Of a stretch of 64,000 nucleotides of DNA, positions 46,456 through 55,936 are shown piece after piece; position 1 is the first letter of the stretch; each line of letters opens with the position of its first letter. Made by a program: the position numbers and the translations under genes. The stretch comes from Paramacrobiotus metropolitanus (taxonomy: Eukaryota > Tardigrada > Eutardigrada > Parachela > Macrobiotidae), in the NCBI RefSeq assembly GCF_019649055.1, contig NW_026570229.1, forward strand, positions 62,001-126,000. The letters run 5' to 3'. The notes below the pieces were generated by a model. The model saw only the letters and a list, made by a program, of their open reading frames with translations, made no database searches and was not told where the DNA came from.

Positions 46456-46800
46456 GGAAATGATCCATGAATTCAATAAATCAATGCTCTGAGCAACCTT
46501 GTATCCATACGGAACGGTATTATACCGATCATCAACTATTCGCCCTTTGTCATACGTTACTTGAAATCGTTTGACCATGCTCGTATTATGAATAGTCATT
46601 TCAGACTTGTTGCGTTGCAAAATATCAGGATAATCCACATTGACAACGCTGCGGTTTGCCAGCATGTCTAACATCACTTTAAAATTAAGTTTTTCGCTAC
46701 TTCGTCCATTAATGGTAAATCCTTTAACTTTTACCACACTTTGCCCTTCGTTGGTGACGTATGCATAGGTCTTTGCTCCCAAACTGACAAAATCTGTAGC
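46453..46800 (-). pseudogene. protein-primed DNA polymerase B, C-terminal remnant
   Basis: Only the last ~115 residues remain. They include DFVSLGAKTYAYVT, VVKVKGFTINGRSSEKLNF and KRFQVTYDKGRIVDDRYNTV followed by PYGYK. These match the thumb-to-end region of Polinton pPolB. The exonuclease, TPR and palm motifs are absent from the element. Upstream it is cut off and replaced by the last exon of the acidic protein gene. The element therefore cannot encode its own replication polymerase. Confidence 0.75.
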
Positions 46801-46871
46801 TCTTCTCGAGTTATTTCTAGAATACTGCGCTTGGTGAAAAATACCAACATCGCGTGGCTAAACCAGCCAGT

Positions 46872-47961
46872 TCAATTGATGTCGCCTCCAAAGTACATCA
46901 GGAGCTTTTCCGCCTCCACATCCCATGGAACCTGGCGCAACTGAAGAGGAATCAGTTCGTGATGGCTGGCTTCTTGATTAGTCCGCACCCAGAAACGGTA
47001 GGGAGGATCTATCAGCGTCGGGGCGACCGCTTCGGACACCCAATTTCCGCCAGCTTGCCCTTGGTCCACAACGGTGACGGTAGACGGCGCGCTGAAATCG
47101 TAGCAGACAGCCTCGCTGTCTAAACAAAAATCCAGATAGATAAATCATAAGACTGAATATTTATTTAATAATACTTACTCGTAGTCCGGTCTTCAGGCGC
47201 ACAGCTTACAGCAAACTGTTCCTCGACGTCCATGTACTGCTCTGTAAACAGGACAGTTTTTTTGTTATTTATTCTTATCATCTTTAAAATTTGATTTATA
47301 ATTTTTTAAAATTTTTGTAATACGTTCGTTTTTTAAATTTTATAATATTTTATTAATCCTATTATTATTCTCTGACACTATTTTTTTATGTTTAATTTAG
47401 TATTATTTATCGGATTGTGGGTCTTACGTTCATGGAAGAATTCTGCCACGGTGTTCTGCTGCTGAAATGCTGCAGCATTGTTGTGTTGCCCTCCGTTCTG
47501 ATCGGCCAGAAACGTAGCGTCCGTGGTATCGGCTGGTGCATCCGAATCACCTGAAAACTCAAAACTGATGGTAGAAAAATCGCCTGTGAAGGATTTAATA
47601 ATAATAAATATTTTTTACTGAAATTATTATTACCTGTTGGGTGTTAAGGAAACTGTTTTTTATTATCTTATTGCTGCTGCCAGGCCTTACCTAATTCTGG
47701 AAAGTTTGATACGTTCACTTCTTTCATCCATTCATCCAACCAATCATAATCCGTAGCAGATTCTTCAACGATGTGATTAACCGGGTTGGCCGAAGGCAAA
47801 GCGAGTGCTGTACGAGGTTCTTGAGAGCACAAGGACTCGTTAATTTCGCTGCATAAGTTATCCAGCCAATTGTAGTCAATTCCTCCCCCTGCGTTGCCAG
47901 AGGAAGGCGGATCATTTACCGTACCGTTAAGCGATGCAAAAAATTCATCTAGTTCATCCAT
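46872..47961 (-). CDS. spliced acidic activator-like protein (4 exons, 245 aa)
   Basis: Exons 47691-47961, 47428-47583, 47179-47241 and 46872-47119 have GTAAG donors and AG acceptors. All four share compatible phases, giving one open frame. The N-terminus has three short acidic-aromatic motifs: MDELDEFFASLNG, DYNWLDNLCSEIN and DYDWLDEWMKEVN. These resemble transcription activation domains (acidic with Phe/Trp/Leu). The middle is Gln/Asn/Ala-rich. The C-terminus (PPYRFWVRTNQEASHHELIP, then VPWDVEAEKLLMYFGG) is a compact domain I do not recognise; it could bind DNA or a partner. A TATA box (GATATAAAAGG) lies at 48009-48019. The architecture is of a transcription regulator, by inference. Confidence 0.6.
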
Positions 47962-47998
47962 CTTATATGTGAAAACAAAAGGTCACAAAGTGTCATTG

Positions 47999-48165
47999 TT
48001 TCTGGTGACCTTTTATATCCTCCAGGATTTTGGCTCAATTTTAGGGATAATCGTTCTTGATTATCTGGTGCAAAGCAACATCAAGTGCAGGTAATCAAAA
48101 CCGATTATCTCGTAAAAAAATAATCGGTTTCGGTTATCTCTCCCGGTATATAAAGAATCAACCGA
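47999..48165. promoter_or_regulatory. bidirectional promoter with TAATC/GATTA motifs
   Basis: A minus-strand TATA box (GATATAAAAGG) serves the acidic protein gene. A plus-strand TATA box (GGTATATAAAG, 48146-48156) serves the secreted protein gene. Between them, near 48046-48140, are ATAATCGTTCTTGATTATCT, TAATCAAAACCGATTATC and ATAATCGGTTTCGGTTATC. They have the same motif and layout as the ANP32/IAP promoter. Confidence 0.7.
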
Positions 48166-48224
48166 GGGTGAGATTTTCAGTCCGTTTGTTGTTTCTTAGA
48201 ACAATTTAGCCACATTAGTACAAG

Positions 48225-49105
48225 ATGTATACAGTAGTCTTGCTCACGCTATTCGGTGTCCTAACCGTCCTTGCCATGGAGAATCGCAACGCGCCATTTC
48301 ATCGTCCATATGTTCGCCGTACGATCCACCATCGCCCCCCGATACCGTACCGCATTCCACCACGGGGTCTCCACCCACTGCCCCCCACCGCGAGGTTAGT
48401 TTATTAGGTGCCATCGTATCCTCCACTGCACTCTTCTGCCAACCTTCACCTGACGCAAGAGTTCCTCCAAATGCTACGTTCTAGCTCCCTCTGTCAGCAG
48501 CTTCCCGTACGGTGAGTCCATTCAGACCAATGTCAGCAGCAGTTGCCGTACCATCAACCGTAGTGTCACCAAGAGCCAGCGCCACCGTACCGCTCCTGCC
48601 AGTCCTTCACAGTGGTCAACCAGTCTTCAGCTCTTTAAGCCTTCCTCCGTATTGGGAAATCCCCCAGTGGGCTCGTGCCATACATTCCTCATCTTCCCAG
48701 GCCTTAGTGGTACACCGGTCCCCGAGAACCGCGGCTCGGGTGGCCGAGGCAATGGAGTCATATATTCACCGATTTCCAGCCCGCCGTCGCCCAGTACCAT
48801 CCTGTCTTCCCCGAGTCTTTCCCGGTAGCACAAAGGTCATCAGAATCCCCAGTTCCCCCTACGTACGTCCAACACCGAACGTTTCACCCCTTCTGGTTGA
48901 TTCACCCGAGTCTCCACCGACGAACCACACTATCACCTACTTCTCTCAACAACCGCAACCGTATTATCAGACGGCTGCGATGGGGAACCGCCACCACCAA
49001 ATGGAGTCCCAACTGGTAAACCTCTTGCGATTAACAACCCGTATTCTGAATGGCTCCCCTGATCTGCGACTCATTTGCATCTTGAACCTGCGTGGTAAGA
49101 AGTAA
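48225..49105 (+). CDS. secreted Pro/Ser-rich protein, exon structure unresolved
   Basis: The ATG at 48225 begins a classic signal peptide (MYTVVLLTLFGVLTVLA). After it comes a Pro/Arg/His-rich segment (PYVRRTIHHRPPIPYRIPPR). A CGAG|GTTAGT donor near 48391 probably ends exon 1. A downstream Pro/Ser-rich exon lies at 48485-49105, with candidate acceptors GTTCTAG and CTGTCAG. Two alternative frames are possible, one open to 48826 and one to 49105. No known domain. It could be an extracellular or cuticle-like protein. Confidence 0.45.
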
Positions 49106-49851
49106 TACTTTCTTCTATTTGTCATGTTTTCCTATATTTTCTACTGTCATGAAAACATTTATGTTTTATTTTTGTAGATCTCATCACGGAATACGCTTAT
49201 CAACATCATCGAAGTGCGGCCTTCCATCAGAGTATGCCATACAGCACCAGGAGCCATTACGTCGAAAGTGCCTCCGCGTCGTAAATAACTGCTAAGTGAT
49301 TTACGGTTTTACTTTTATAATTTGCCTTCTCTGAAAATGCTGGTAAAATCTCTTCTTTCACGGTATTTTTTAAAATATTTACAAATATAACAGCAACAGT
49401 ATCAGAAAAAGATAACTCATGGTGCAGTTTTATTACTTTTGCAGAGTGTAAACAAAGTCCTGAATTTTTTTGTAGCATGTGAATATTATAGTGTTAATCA
49501 AACGTGAACAGAAAGGACTGACATAACAAGAAACTGTCTGCAAACAATCGCAGTACGTATTTCCTAGTTACTTTATTATTATACTCGTAATATTACTTGT
49601 GCGTAAACAGCTGCTACGTTTCTTTTTGCTACTGTTCGACTTCTTCAATAAAACGTAAGTTAAGCTTTTAGCTTTTGATACTTCGATTTTTGCACTTACT
49701 GAACTCTGTTGTCTGTAACTTGAACAAACAAAATCTTACCTGAAGGTTACGTTCCCAAGCAACACTAAATTCAAACACATGAACTTTTGTAATTTTCTCT
49801 TATTTAACTTTTCCTTGTTTTATTCTGTTTGTGAACATCAGGTGTACAAAA

Positions 49852-50397
49852 ATGGCGCAGTCAAAAGAACTTCTAAGTTCCTTTACCAATAAGTGCTTAT
49901 CGAATGATCGGTGTAAAACAGTTTTCTGTTCGGCGGTAGAAGTATTCCATCCTTTGTATGCAGGTAACGCAGATCTATGCGTGAACGTTACTGAAGTCGT
50001 CGAAAAATATTTCGAAACATACAAAAGAGACTACAGTCGTAAAAGGGCACTGGAGATAAGCCACATCTTTACCAACTGTTTTAAGCCGCTTTTTCCTTCA
50101 ACATATGTCGAGCATATCGACATGATCATTCGCTGTGTCATCATGGGGACAAACAGTACAAATACGGTCGTGTACTTCGGTGTAAATGCTATAAAGAATT
50201 TGGGTGGTCTGGCCAAAATGCCCAGTAAGCTCTGCGATATGATCGGAGACGCAAACCTGAGTGATCCGGAAGCATTAAACCAGATCATGAGGGCCAGTCT
50301 GGTGATCGTGCCCTTTTACTGCATGGCCGGAAGCTCCTGGCACTATACGCTCTCTGTCGTTCTGAACAACGGTATGTTGCTCTGTTACCTTAATTAA
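49852..50397 (+). CDS. unknown 181-aa helical protein
   Basis: Starts MAQSKELLSSFTNKCLSNDR and is predicted largely helical. It has a central TVVYFGVNAIKNLGGLA segment and a hydrophobic C-terminal helix (ASLVIVPFYCMAGSSW). The overall layout, a central amphipathic core and a C-terminal anchor, is loosely like Bcl-2 proteins, which adintoviruses are known to carry. No convincing NWGR-type BH1 motif is present, so I do not claim that family. It is intact. A GTATGT near 50372 could be a donor but is not needed. Confidence 0.45.
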   Translation: MAQSKELLSSFTNKCLSNDRCKTVFCSAVEVFHPLYAGNADLCVNVTEVVEKYFETYKRDYSRKRALEISHIFTNCFKPLFPSTYVEHIDMIIRCVIMGTNSTNTVVYFGVNAIKNLGGLAKMPSKLCDMIGDANLSDPEALNQIMRASLVIVPFYCMAGSSWHYTLSVVLNNGMLLCYLN

Positions 50398-50481
50398 AGT
50401 GTCAGAACCCGTGTGCACTTCTGTTCGAACCCAGTGCTGGCGATTTATAGACATGCTGCATTTTTATTTTATGGCTGGACC

Positions 50482-51795
50482 ATGAAATTAAATTCCGTTT
50501 CAGTAAAGGTTACTGTCACTATTCTGCTAACTCTAGAGAATTTCACTGATTTTGTTCTTCTATTCGTAGTCGCCTATCATTATAATAGCAGCGGCAGCTG
50601 TTTCGCTCAAGACTGGTGTCAATTTGTGGAACAGTTGAAACTGGTGAATAAATGCGCACAGCTACATCATGAGCCGACTCTCGACGGCTGGTCAAAACCA
50701 ATTCAGATGAATACGTATGATACGCAAACAAATGTACGGGTACAAATCATGAACTGATTAACCACATCCATTCCTTAAGAAGTCATCTTTTTATTGTTTG
50801 TTGTGCACAGGTTGTAACCTTCGAGTTTGCTTGTGGAGTGGCTACGATGTTTTTGGCATCCGGAACAGTTTTCTGTTACTGTATCATGGGTATCCAAGAT
50901 CGTGAATGCGTTGAGTTTACACTTCGGGAACTGGAGCTCCTTTACCACGCACTGCAAACTGCTGAAACGTCGCATTCGGTCAAAGCGCCCGAAATCCTGT
51001 GTGCCATACTCGTCAACGAAGCCGGACTTGGGTGCTACAAGTACGAGAATAATACGAGTCGTTATGGAGGTATGACGCAGTGCACGTTACCATTATTAAA
51101 AATTGTTGCATGATGCACCAGCTGATTGACAAATTGACCATGTAAAGGCACAGGTAGAGCGATATTAGTACTAGTTTGACGCTTAAATAATGGTTCGTAC
51201 ACTGAGTTTATCGCTTTACACAGATACACACCGCAGTCTCATTTTGCTTACTCCATCAGCAGTTTTCTAGCTACCTTTCGCCAGTAAATTATTTTGCTTT
51301 TTCATTAAAATATCAGGTGTGTTTAAAAATTATTGGATAACGCGCCAGAGTATGCGCATGCGCTGAAATTTCATGCGTAACCCGTACATTCCTATCATTC
51401 TTTTGCTACTGTCGCTTTATTGAGTATACTGCACCATTACATTGTTGTGTACATAATATGAGGAAACGAGTACGTAATTATAACGAGTAAATTACGTATT
51501 CGTCATTCTTTTGGTTTTAGACATGCTCAATTTGTCGACAGGCTTGTACATATACTGTATATACATTACTGCTCGTGCAAATTTCTACATGTATGTTCCA
51601 GTTCATTTTGCAGCGTATGCCAAACTGATGAAGTGGCCAGCAGAACAACCGATCGGTTTGGTTGCCAGTATGGAGTTCAGCGGTAAACGTTTCCATCGGC
51701 TCGATTATAGTTATGGAGCTGACTTTACAGCGGTTGCCCCAGAGTACTATGTAAAACGCAAAAAGTTGTCGCGACCTAAAACTTTGTTGCCGTAG
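50482..51795 (+). CDS. spliced multi-pass membrane protein (3 exons, 263 aa)
   Basis: Exons 50482-50739, 50811-51069 and 51521-51795 join with matching phases. Donors are CGG|GTACAA and GGAG|GTATGA; acceptors are TTGTGCACAG and TTGGTTTTAG. Hydrophobic spans include VTVTILLTLENFTDFVLLFV and VVAYHY in exon 1, ACGVATMFLASGTVFCYCIM at the start of exon 2 and GLYIYCIYI with MYVPVHFAAYAK in exon 3. A Cys-bearing loop (SCFAQDWCQFVEQLKLVNKC) sits between the first two spans. This is a claudin/tetraspanin-like topology without the family signatures. The start ATG is the first in frame. It is intact and next to the right inverted repeat. Confidence 0.55.
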
Positions 51796-51943
51796 TTACA
51801 CATATTTTTATAATCAAGTTTGCTGAATAAAACTCAAGACGGTCCTGTTTCCTAGCGTTGTGTTTCGATAACTTTACGGTCCACTCAAACAGTATCACGA
51901 GCAGTAGTTACTTACATTACACGTGACAGAACATTACACAAAC

Positions 51944-52049
51944 ACCCCCGGGCCTTCTTCCTCCACCCGGTCAAAATACCGAGTTGGCTACTATTGTCAC
52001 AACTACGCTAGATGACCACTAGGAGCTGTATGTTATCCCGCCTACTACT
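51944..52049. repeat. right terminal inverted repeat of Polinton 1
   Basis: Reverse complement of 34929-35033 with few differences. It ends CCGCCTACTACT at the outer tip. Confidence 0.92.
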
Positions 52050-52055
52050 TACACT
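52050..52055. repeat. right target-site duplication of Polinton 1
   Basis: TACACT, paired with TACACA at 34923-34928. Confidence 0.75.
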
Positions 52056-53184
52056 ATCTCAACCACAATCACTACAGTGATTATGCTGCCGCCTAAACTC
52101 TTAAGCCAAGCAATGCGATTAATTATGTCACGAATCTGGCCGGTTTTACTAGCCTATTCAACTAAAATTCCAACATCTCCAATGCCCTGCTGTTCCATCG
52201 TTCCCGCTAACTGTCCGAGAAGCGAAAACGTAAGCGAATGTTCCTTATCCATCGCTGACTGTAGAAATACTCCAGATACATCCACGCTTTGTCGAGAATG
52301 GTGAGCTAAAATGTGTCGCTCCAACTTCCTTGTCGGTTTCACACGAATCAATTGTCCATTCCGAGATTCGTAAGGCATCCCATTAAAGTTGACAATACTC
52401 GTCTTCCAGAGGCATGGCTGATATGGAACTAGTAAGTAGCCATCCGACGATATTGACCAGTCGTCGGCGCGCGGCTGTGGCACGCAGTGGCTATCATTCG
52501 CAACCAAAAAATCCAACTGGCGGCACTGGCGAATTACGCAAGCTGTCCCAAAAACCTGTAGACTTTGACAGTTCAACATTTCCATGCTTCGCGCAGCTAA
52601 AATTCCAGAAATAGTCGACAGCGTAGATAAATCTACAATGCGGTTTCGATTCAACCGGCAGTGCAAATTATTCACAGCATTCGCAAACTCATTCTTATGA
52701 TCCACGACGTTATCAGACAAATACTGCATGTGAGCAGGTATTATCTGTTGAAGACTCAGTGTTGGCGGTGCTGGCTTCGATCCATTATGTATTTGACTAC
52801 TGTAGTCGTAGAATCCGGTCGGTGATGCAGTTCCGAATCCTCGCTTTCCACGTGGCTTACCACGTTTCTTCACCATAATTGTCGGAAATTTCGTAGTCTT
52901 CTTCGACTTCCGGCGTGGAGATATCTTTGTAGAGGCAGGCGTAGACAATTCCTCGAAAAGTTTACCATCTCTGTCCAGTACATACATATGCATCCCGGCC
53001 TCACCAATGACCGTATACATATCTGGCAACGCCGTATCGCACAATGTCTCACGTTCTCCCAACACGAAATCCAGCAGGTGCTACTTGTCACGCACGCGTA
53101 GACTGTCTTTGTCTCGGAACAGTGTTCCATTACGGCGGGCAAAACGGCTGACATCACACGGCTTGGCTCCAACGCCTTGATCAC
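52056..53184 (-). pseudogene. chuvirus-like glycoprotein ectodomain (endogenous viral copy, interrupted)
   Basis: This is a relic of a membrane fusion glycoprotein of the chuvirus/mononega-like type, often endogenised in arthropods. Visible are a long helical region with ISGILAARSMEMLNC, Cys-spaced segments (CQSLQVFGTACVIRQC, CVPQPRADDW), SDGYLLVPYQPCLW and a VNFNGMPYE motif. A hydrophobic anchor begins near 52100 and is cut at 52056, exactly at the Polinton target duplication. The N-terminal part (52870-53184) is in another frame from the body (shift near 53065), and an in-frame TAG lies at 52151-52153. It was therefore decayed as well as split. Confidence 0.7.
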
Positions 53185-53219
53185 TCCACACGTATGTTCA
53201 CATTCCTTGTATAGAATAT

Positions 53220-53885
53220 CAGTAGATTAGGCAGGGAGTTTGGACCCTATCTATTGTACTCTACCCTATAATTAAATATAATTAGTGCGCTCATGCGTGA
53301 CGTGCGTGCATTCGAGCGTAACGTATAATTATGTAGTGTAGTGGAGCGTAACCGTACACTAATTACAGGTGTACACTAATTGTGGCTAATTATACGTTAT
53401 GTAATACTGTACACTAATTACAGGTATACTCGTAAAACAATTACAAATTTTATTTAGTTTTTTATTTAGTTTTTTTATGTTTTTTCTACGTAATTATGTG
53501 TTTTTTGTAGGTGTACAGTTGTTTTTTGTTCGAAAAAGTACCGCTTTTTAGAATTTCAAGCTGCAGATGCCATGGTATTTTATTGAACGCATCGCATTTG
53601 TAGTTTGAAAGTGTAAAAAGTAACGGCACACATCCAAGTTCCGTACCTTACGCAGTTTCATTAAAAATACAGATTGCATACGTAGTTACACGTACCAGAA
53701 AATATAAGCATAAAAGAAAAAAATGGGATTGTGTGATCATAATACCTACCCGCGATGAATCTCGAACAAAAACAATCAAAATCCAGTGTTCAGACATGGG
53801 ACATACATGAAATGAAATAAAAAACCATCAATAACAGCTGCAGAGATGAAAAACACCCACACACAAGAACACACACACACACACC
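53220..53885. other. AT-rich spacer with short repeats
   Basis: GTACACTAATTACAGGT occurs twice (near 53356 and 53410), with a partial copy between. AACGTATAATTA and its complement TAATTATACGTT form an inverted pair spanning about 53319-53397. A CA-dinucleotide run lies near 53865-53885. No gene seen. It could hold the left end of element 2, which cannot be tested without sequence beyond the window. Confidence 0.5.
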
Positions 53886-53890
53886 ATCCG

Positions 53891-55527
53891 CTACTTCTCA
53901 GTCGGGTGGCTACGGCGCGGAGAGCAGCGTGGCTGGTTCAAACGCGAGCTACCGTGATCCTCCCGAGGCTCGTTTTCCCGGCTAGTGGAAGCATTGGCCG
54001 CGGTGGCATCGACAGACGGAGCAGCGGCAGGGGCAGACACGGAAGGCTGTTGTTCAGGAGCCGGAGCGGAGTCAGCGGCTAGGGCAGAAGGCTGAGGTGC
54101 AGACGGCGGCTGTGCGGTTTTGCGGCTGCGTGGAGCAGGGCGTGCAGCAGACGGCGGTGGGTTTTCACGGGCGCGTGGAGGTGGTCGTGCAGCAGGGGGT
54201 TCTGCAGGGGGCAGCTTGAACTGGTCGGTCAAAAACGACACCAGCGCTCTGTCCCGATTGTCGATCGTGACGCGATTGGCGTGGGGGGCGGCCTTCATGC
54301 ATTTCTCGAACATATCAATCAGGAAATGCTCGCCCGATTCTTGTAAGGCATATATAGCCGCCGCGTTCCAACGGAAGTCTTCCTTAATTTCCTGGGAGAT
54401 TTCTCGGACCAGGCGCTGGAACGGAGTTTTGCGGATGATCAGGCTGGTCATTTTCTGCTGCTGCTTAATTTCTTTCAGTGCCTTCACCCCAGGACGAGCT
54501 CGTGGCTTCTTTCCCTGCTTGGCTGTTGGGGGGCGCTTGCGCTGCTTCGCACGGGACGAAGATGCCGGAGGCGGTTCATCATCAACGGCGCCATCGTAGT
54601 CGATCGAGATGTCCCGTTGCTCGTCTGCTGGTGCGTCTCCGATCGGCTCGGCATTGGGGTTATTGAACGCTGTTGATACAAACTTCCCAATCTTTATCAT
54701 GAGGGGCGCTTCCTCTTCATCCGCATCCTCCTCCTCCACCTCCATATCATCAAACGGATCACTAAAAATAAATTTCGAAAATGTTCAGTAAGTGATACGC
54801 ATGTAACATATGTATTCCAGTTACTATGCATTTCCGAAAAATGAAACTAAGCAAGAATTACTTACTCTAACTCATTGTCCTGCACTGCGGGCCCATGGAA
54901 ACGCGAAACGCTAGCAGAATTCATGGCGGATTCCGCTTCGGAAGAAGAATTTCTGAAATTTTGAAAAATTATGGTTGATACATGGTACAACGTTTGCTAG
55001 GTGAAACTGTTTAATAAAATCGAAAAATCTTACCTTGGCAATCCTTCTCCCAACGCGCGCTTATGGGTGAAAACCTTCTTCTTCTTCTTGCGTACATCTT
55101 CATCCGAAGACGAAGATTCATCATCGGCATCGGAATACAGCCGATCCTTGTCCGAGTCGTCTTCTGCTGCCTCCAACATCTCCGAACGCAGTTTCTCCTG
55201 GCGATCCTCATCGTCAGAGTATTCGTCGTTGGAGTCCATTATGCCGGTGGTGGGGCGCTTTCTGCCCCGTGTCCCTCTGTGCGGCGACGGGGCTACGGGC
55301 TGGCCGACCCCTCCTGCTTCCTCAGCGCTCTCCTCCACCAGTTCTTCCACCGCCACAAGCTGCACATCCTCCTCTCCGCTCCCTTCCACAGGCTCTTTCA
55401 GCGCCTCGTTTCCATCGGCAGCCGTCCCGCTCGCGTCGTGGACTGACTCCGCCCCGCTCTGGGCATCCTCCAATTCGGCATCGGCGTCCGATTGCTCCAC
55501 GCTCTCCACAATGGGCTCGTCAGACAT
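53891..55527 (-). CDS. CENP-A-like histone H3-fold protein with long acidic N-terminus and Pro/Ala-rich tail (3 exons)
   Basis: Exons 55034-55527, 54866-54952 and 53891-54761 have GTAAG donors and AG acceptors. They share phase and give one open frame of about 483 aa. Residues 1-165 are strongly acidic and Ser-rich with basic islands (RGRKRP, KKKKKVFTHKR). The third exon holds a histone H3 core: RPGVKALKEIKQQQKMTSLI, IRKTPFQRLVREISQEIKED, FRWNAAAIYALQESGEHFLI, DMFEKCMKAAPHANRVTI. The Trp after DFR matches CENP-A rather than canonical H3 (Phe). After the core come about 110 residues rich in Pro, Ala and Arg. It is probably a centromeric or viral H3 variant; the C-terminal extension is unusual for either. 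A DPFDDMEVEEEDADEEEAP acidic stretch sits just before the basic linker. Confidence 0.8.
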
Positions 55528-55936
55528 CCTAAAATCCAAGAACATGAAAACCAATTATTATCAGCGTTCTGTACGTTTTTATTTCGTCAGTGGGATAAAA
55601 TTTCGATTTTGTACGGTAAACGATACTCCGCAATAGGGTAATTTCGAGTTTACTGTTGCTTTTCGAAAAACGTGGTTCCATGTTTATTTATTGTTTCCAA
55701 CAACAAAATAGTTAAATTCAGTCTTAAACTCCATCTTTGTACACAGCGCTAATATATGTATACAGAAATCGACTCGCAGGTGCAGCAATCACAACCGCAG
55801 AGACCAAACAAAATAATAGCAGTCTGTTGCAATCACGAAAAACAAAAAGAATTTCAGATAACGATCACAGAACGCAAAGAAATACCGGGAGACTGTGCGA
55901 GCTATTCAGTTCGTGGGCTGTCTTCTACACTCTCGT

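Larger units (their letters stand above)
34929..52049. mobile_element. Polinton/Maverick (adintovirus-like) element 1, 17.1 kb
   Basis: The ends are inverted copies starting AGTAGTAGGCGGGATAACAT and are bounded by a near-perfect 6-bp duplication. Size, AG-start termini and gene set fit the Polinton/Maverick superfamily: retroviral-type integrase with chromodomain, FtsK/HerA-like packaging ATPase, adenain-like protease, double jelly-roll major capsid and single jelly-roll minor capsid. Morphogenesis genes carry frameshifts and stops of all three kinds, and only the C-terminus of the protein-primed polymerase remains. Several accessory genes remain open, including three that are spliced with matching phases. 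Accessory products are ANP32-like, IAP, PC4-like, DnaQ-like, TBP-like, an acidic activator-like protein, a secreted protein and membrane proteins. It sits inside a chuvirus-like glycoprotein gene. Confidence 0.92.

Noticed and set aside
46872-47961. p53-family assignment from the acidic N-terminal motifs
   Set aside because: The motifs are only activation-domain-like; the C-terminal part shows no p53 DNA-binding signature.
48512-49105. Mucin or collagen-like gene call for the Pro/Ser-rich ORF
   Set aside because: No repeat register or Gly-X-Y pattern, and the exon frame is uncertain.
34929-52049. All single-base shifts being sequencing errors
   Set aside because: Not fully excluded, but in-frame stops, a missing polymerase body and a degenerate Walker A cannot be explained by indel errors alone.
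51944-52049. LTR of a retrovirus at the 52-kb repeat
   Set aside because: The copies are inverted, not direct, lack TG...CA ends, and bracket a Polinton gene set with a 6-bp duplication.
54120-54599. Plus-strand ORFs opposite the H3-like gene (also 55001-55636)
   Set aside because: They are antisense shadows of a gene whose exons join in phase and encode a recognisable fold.
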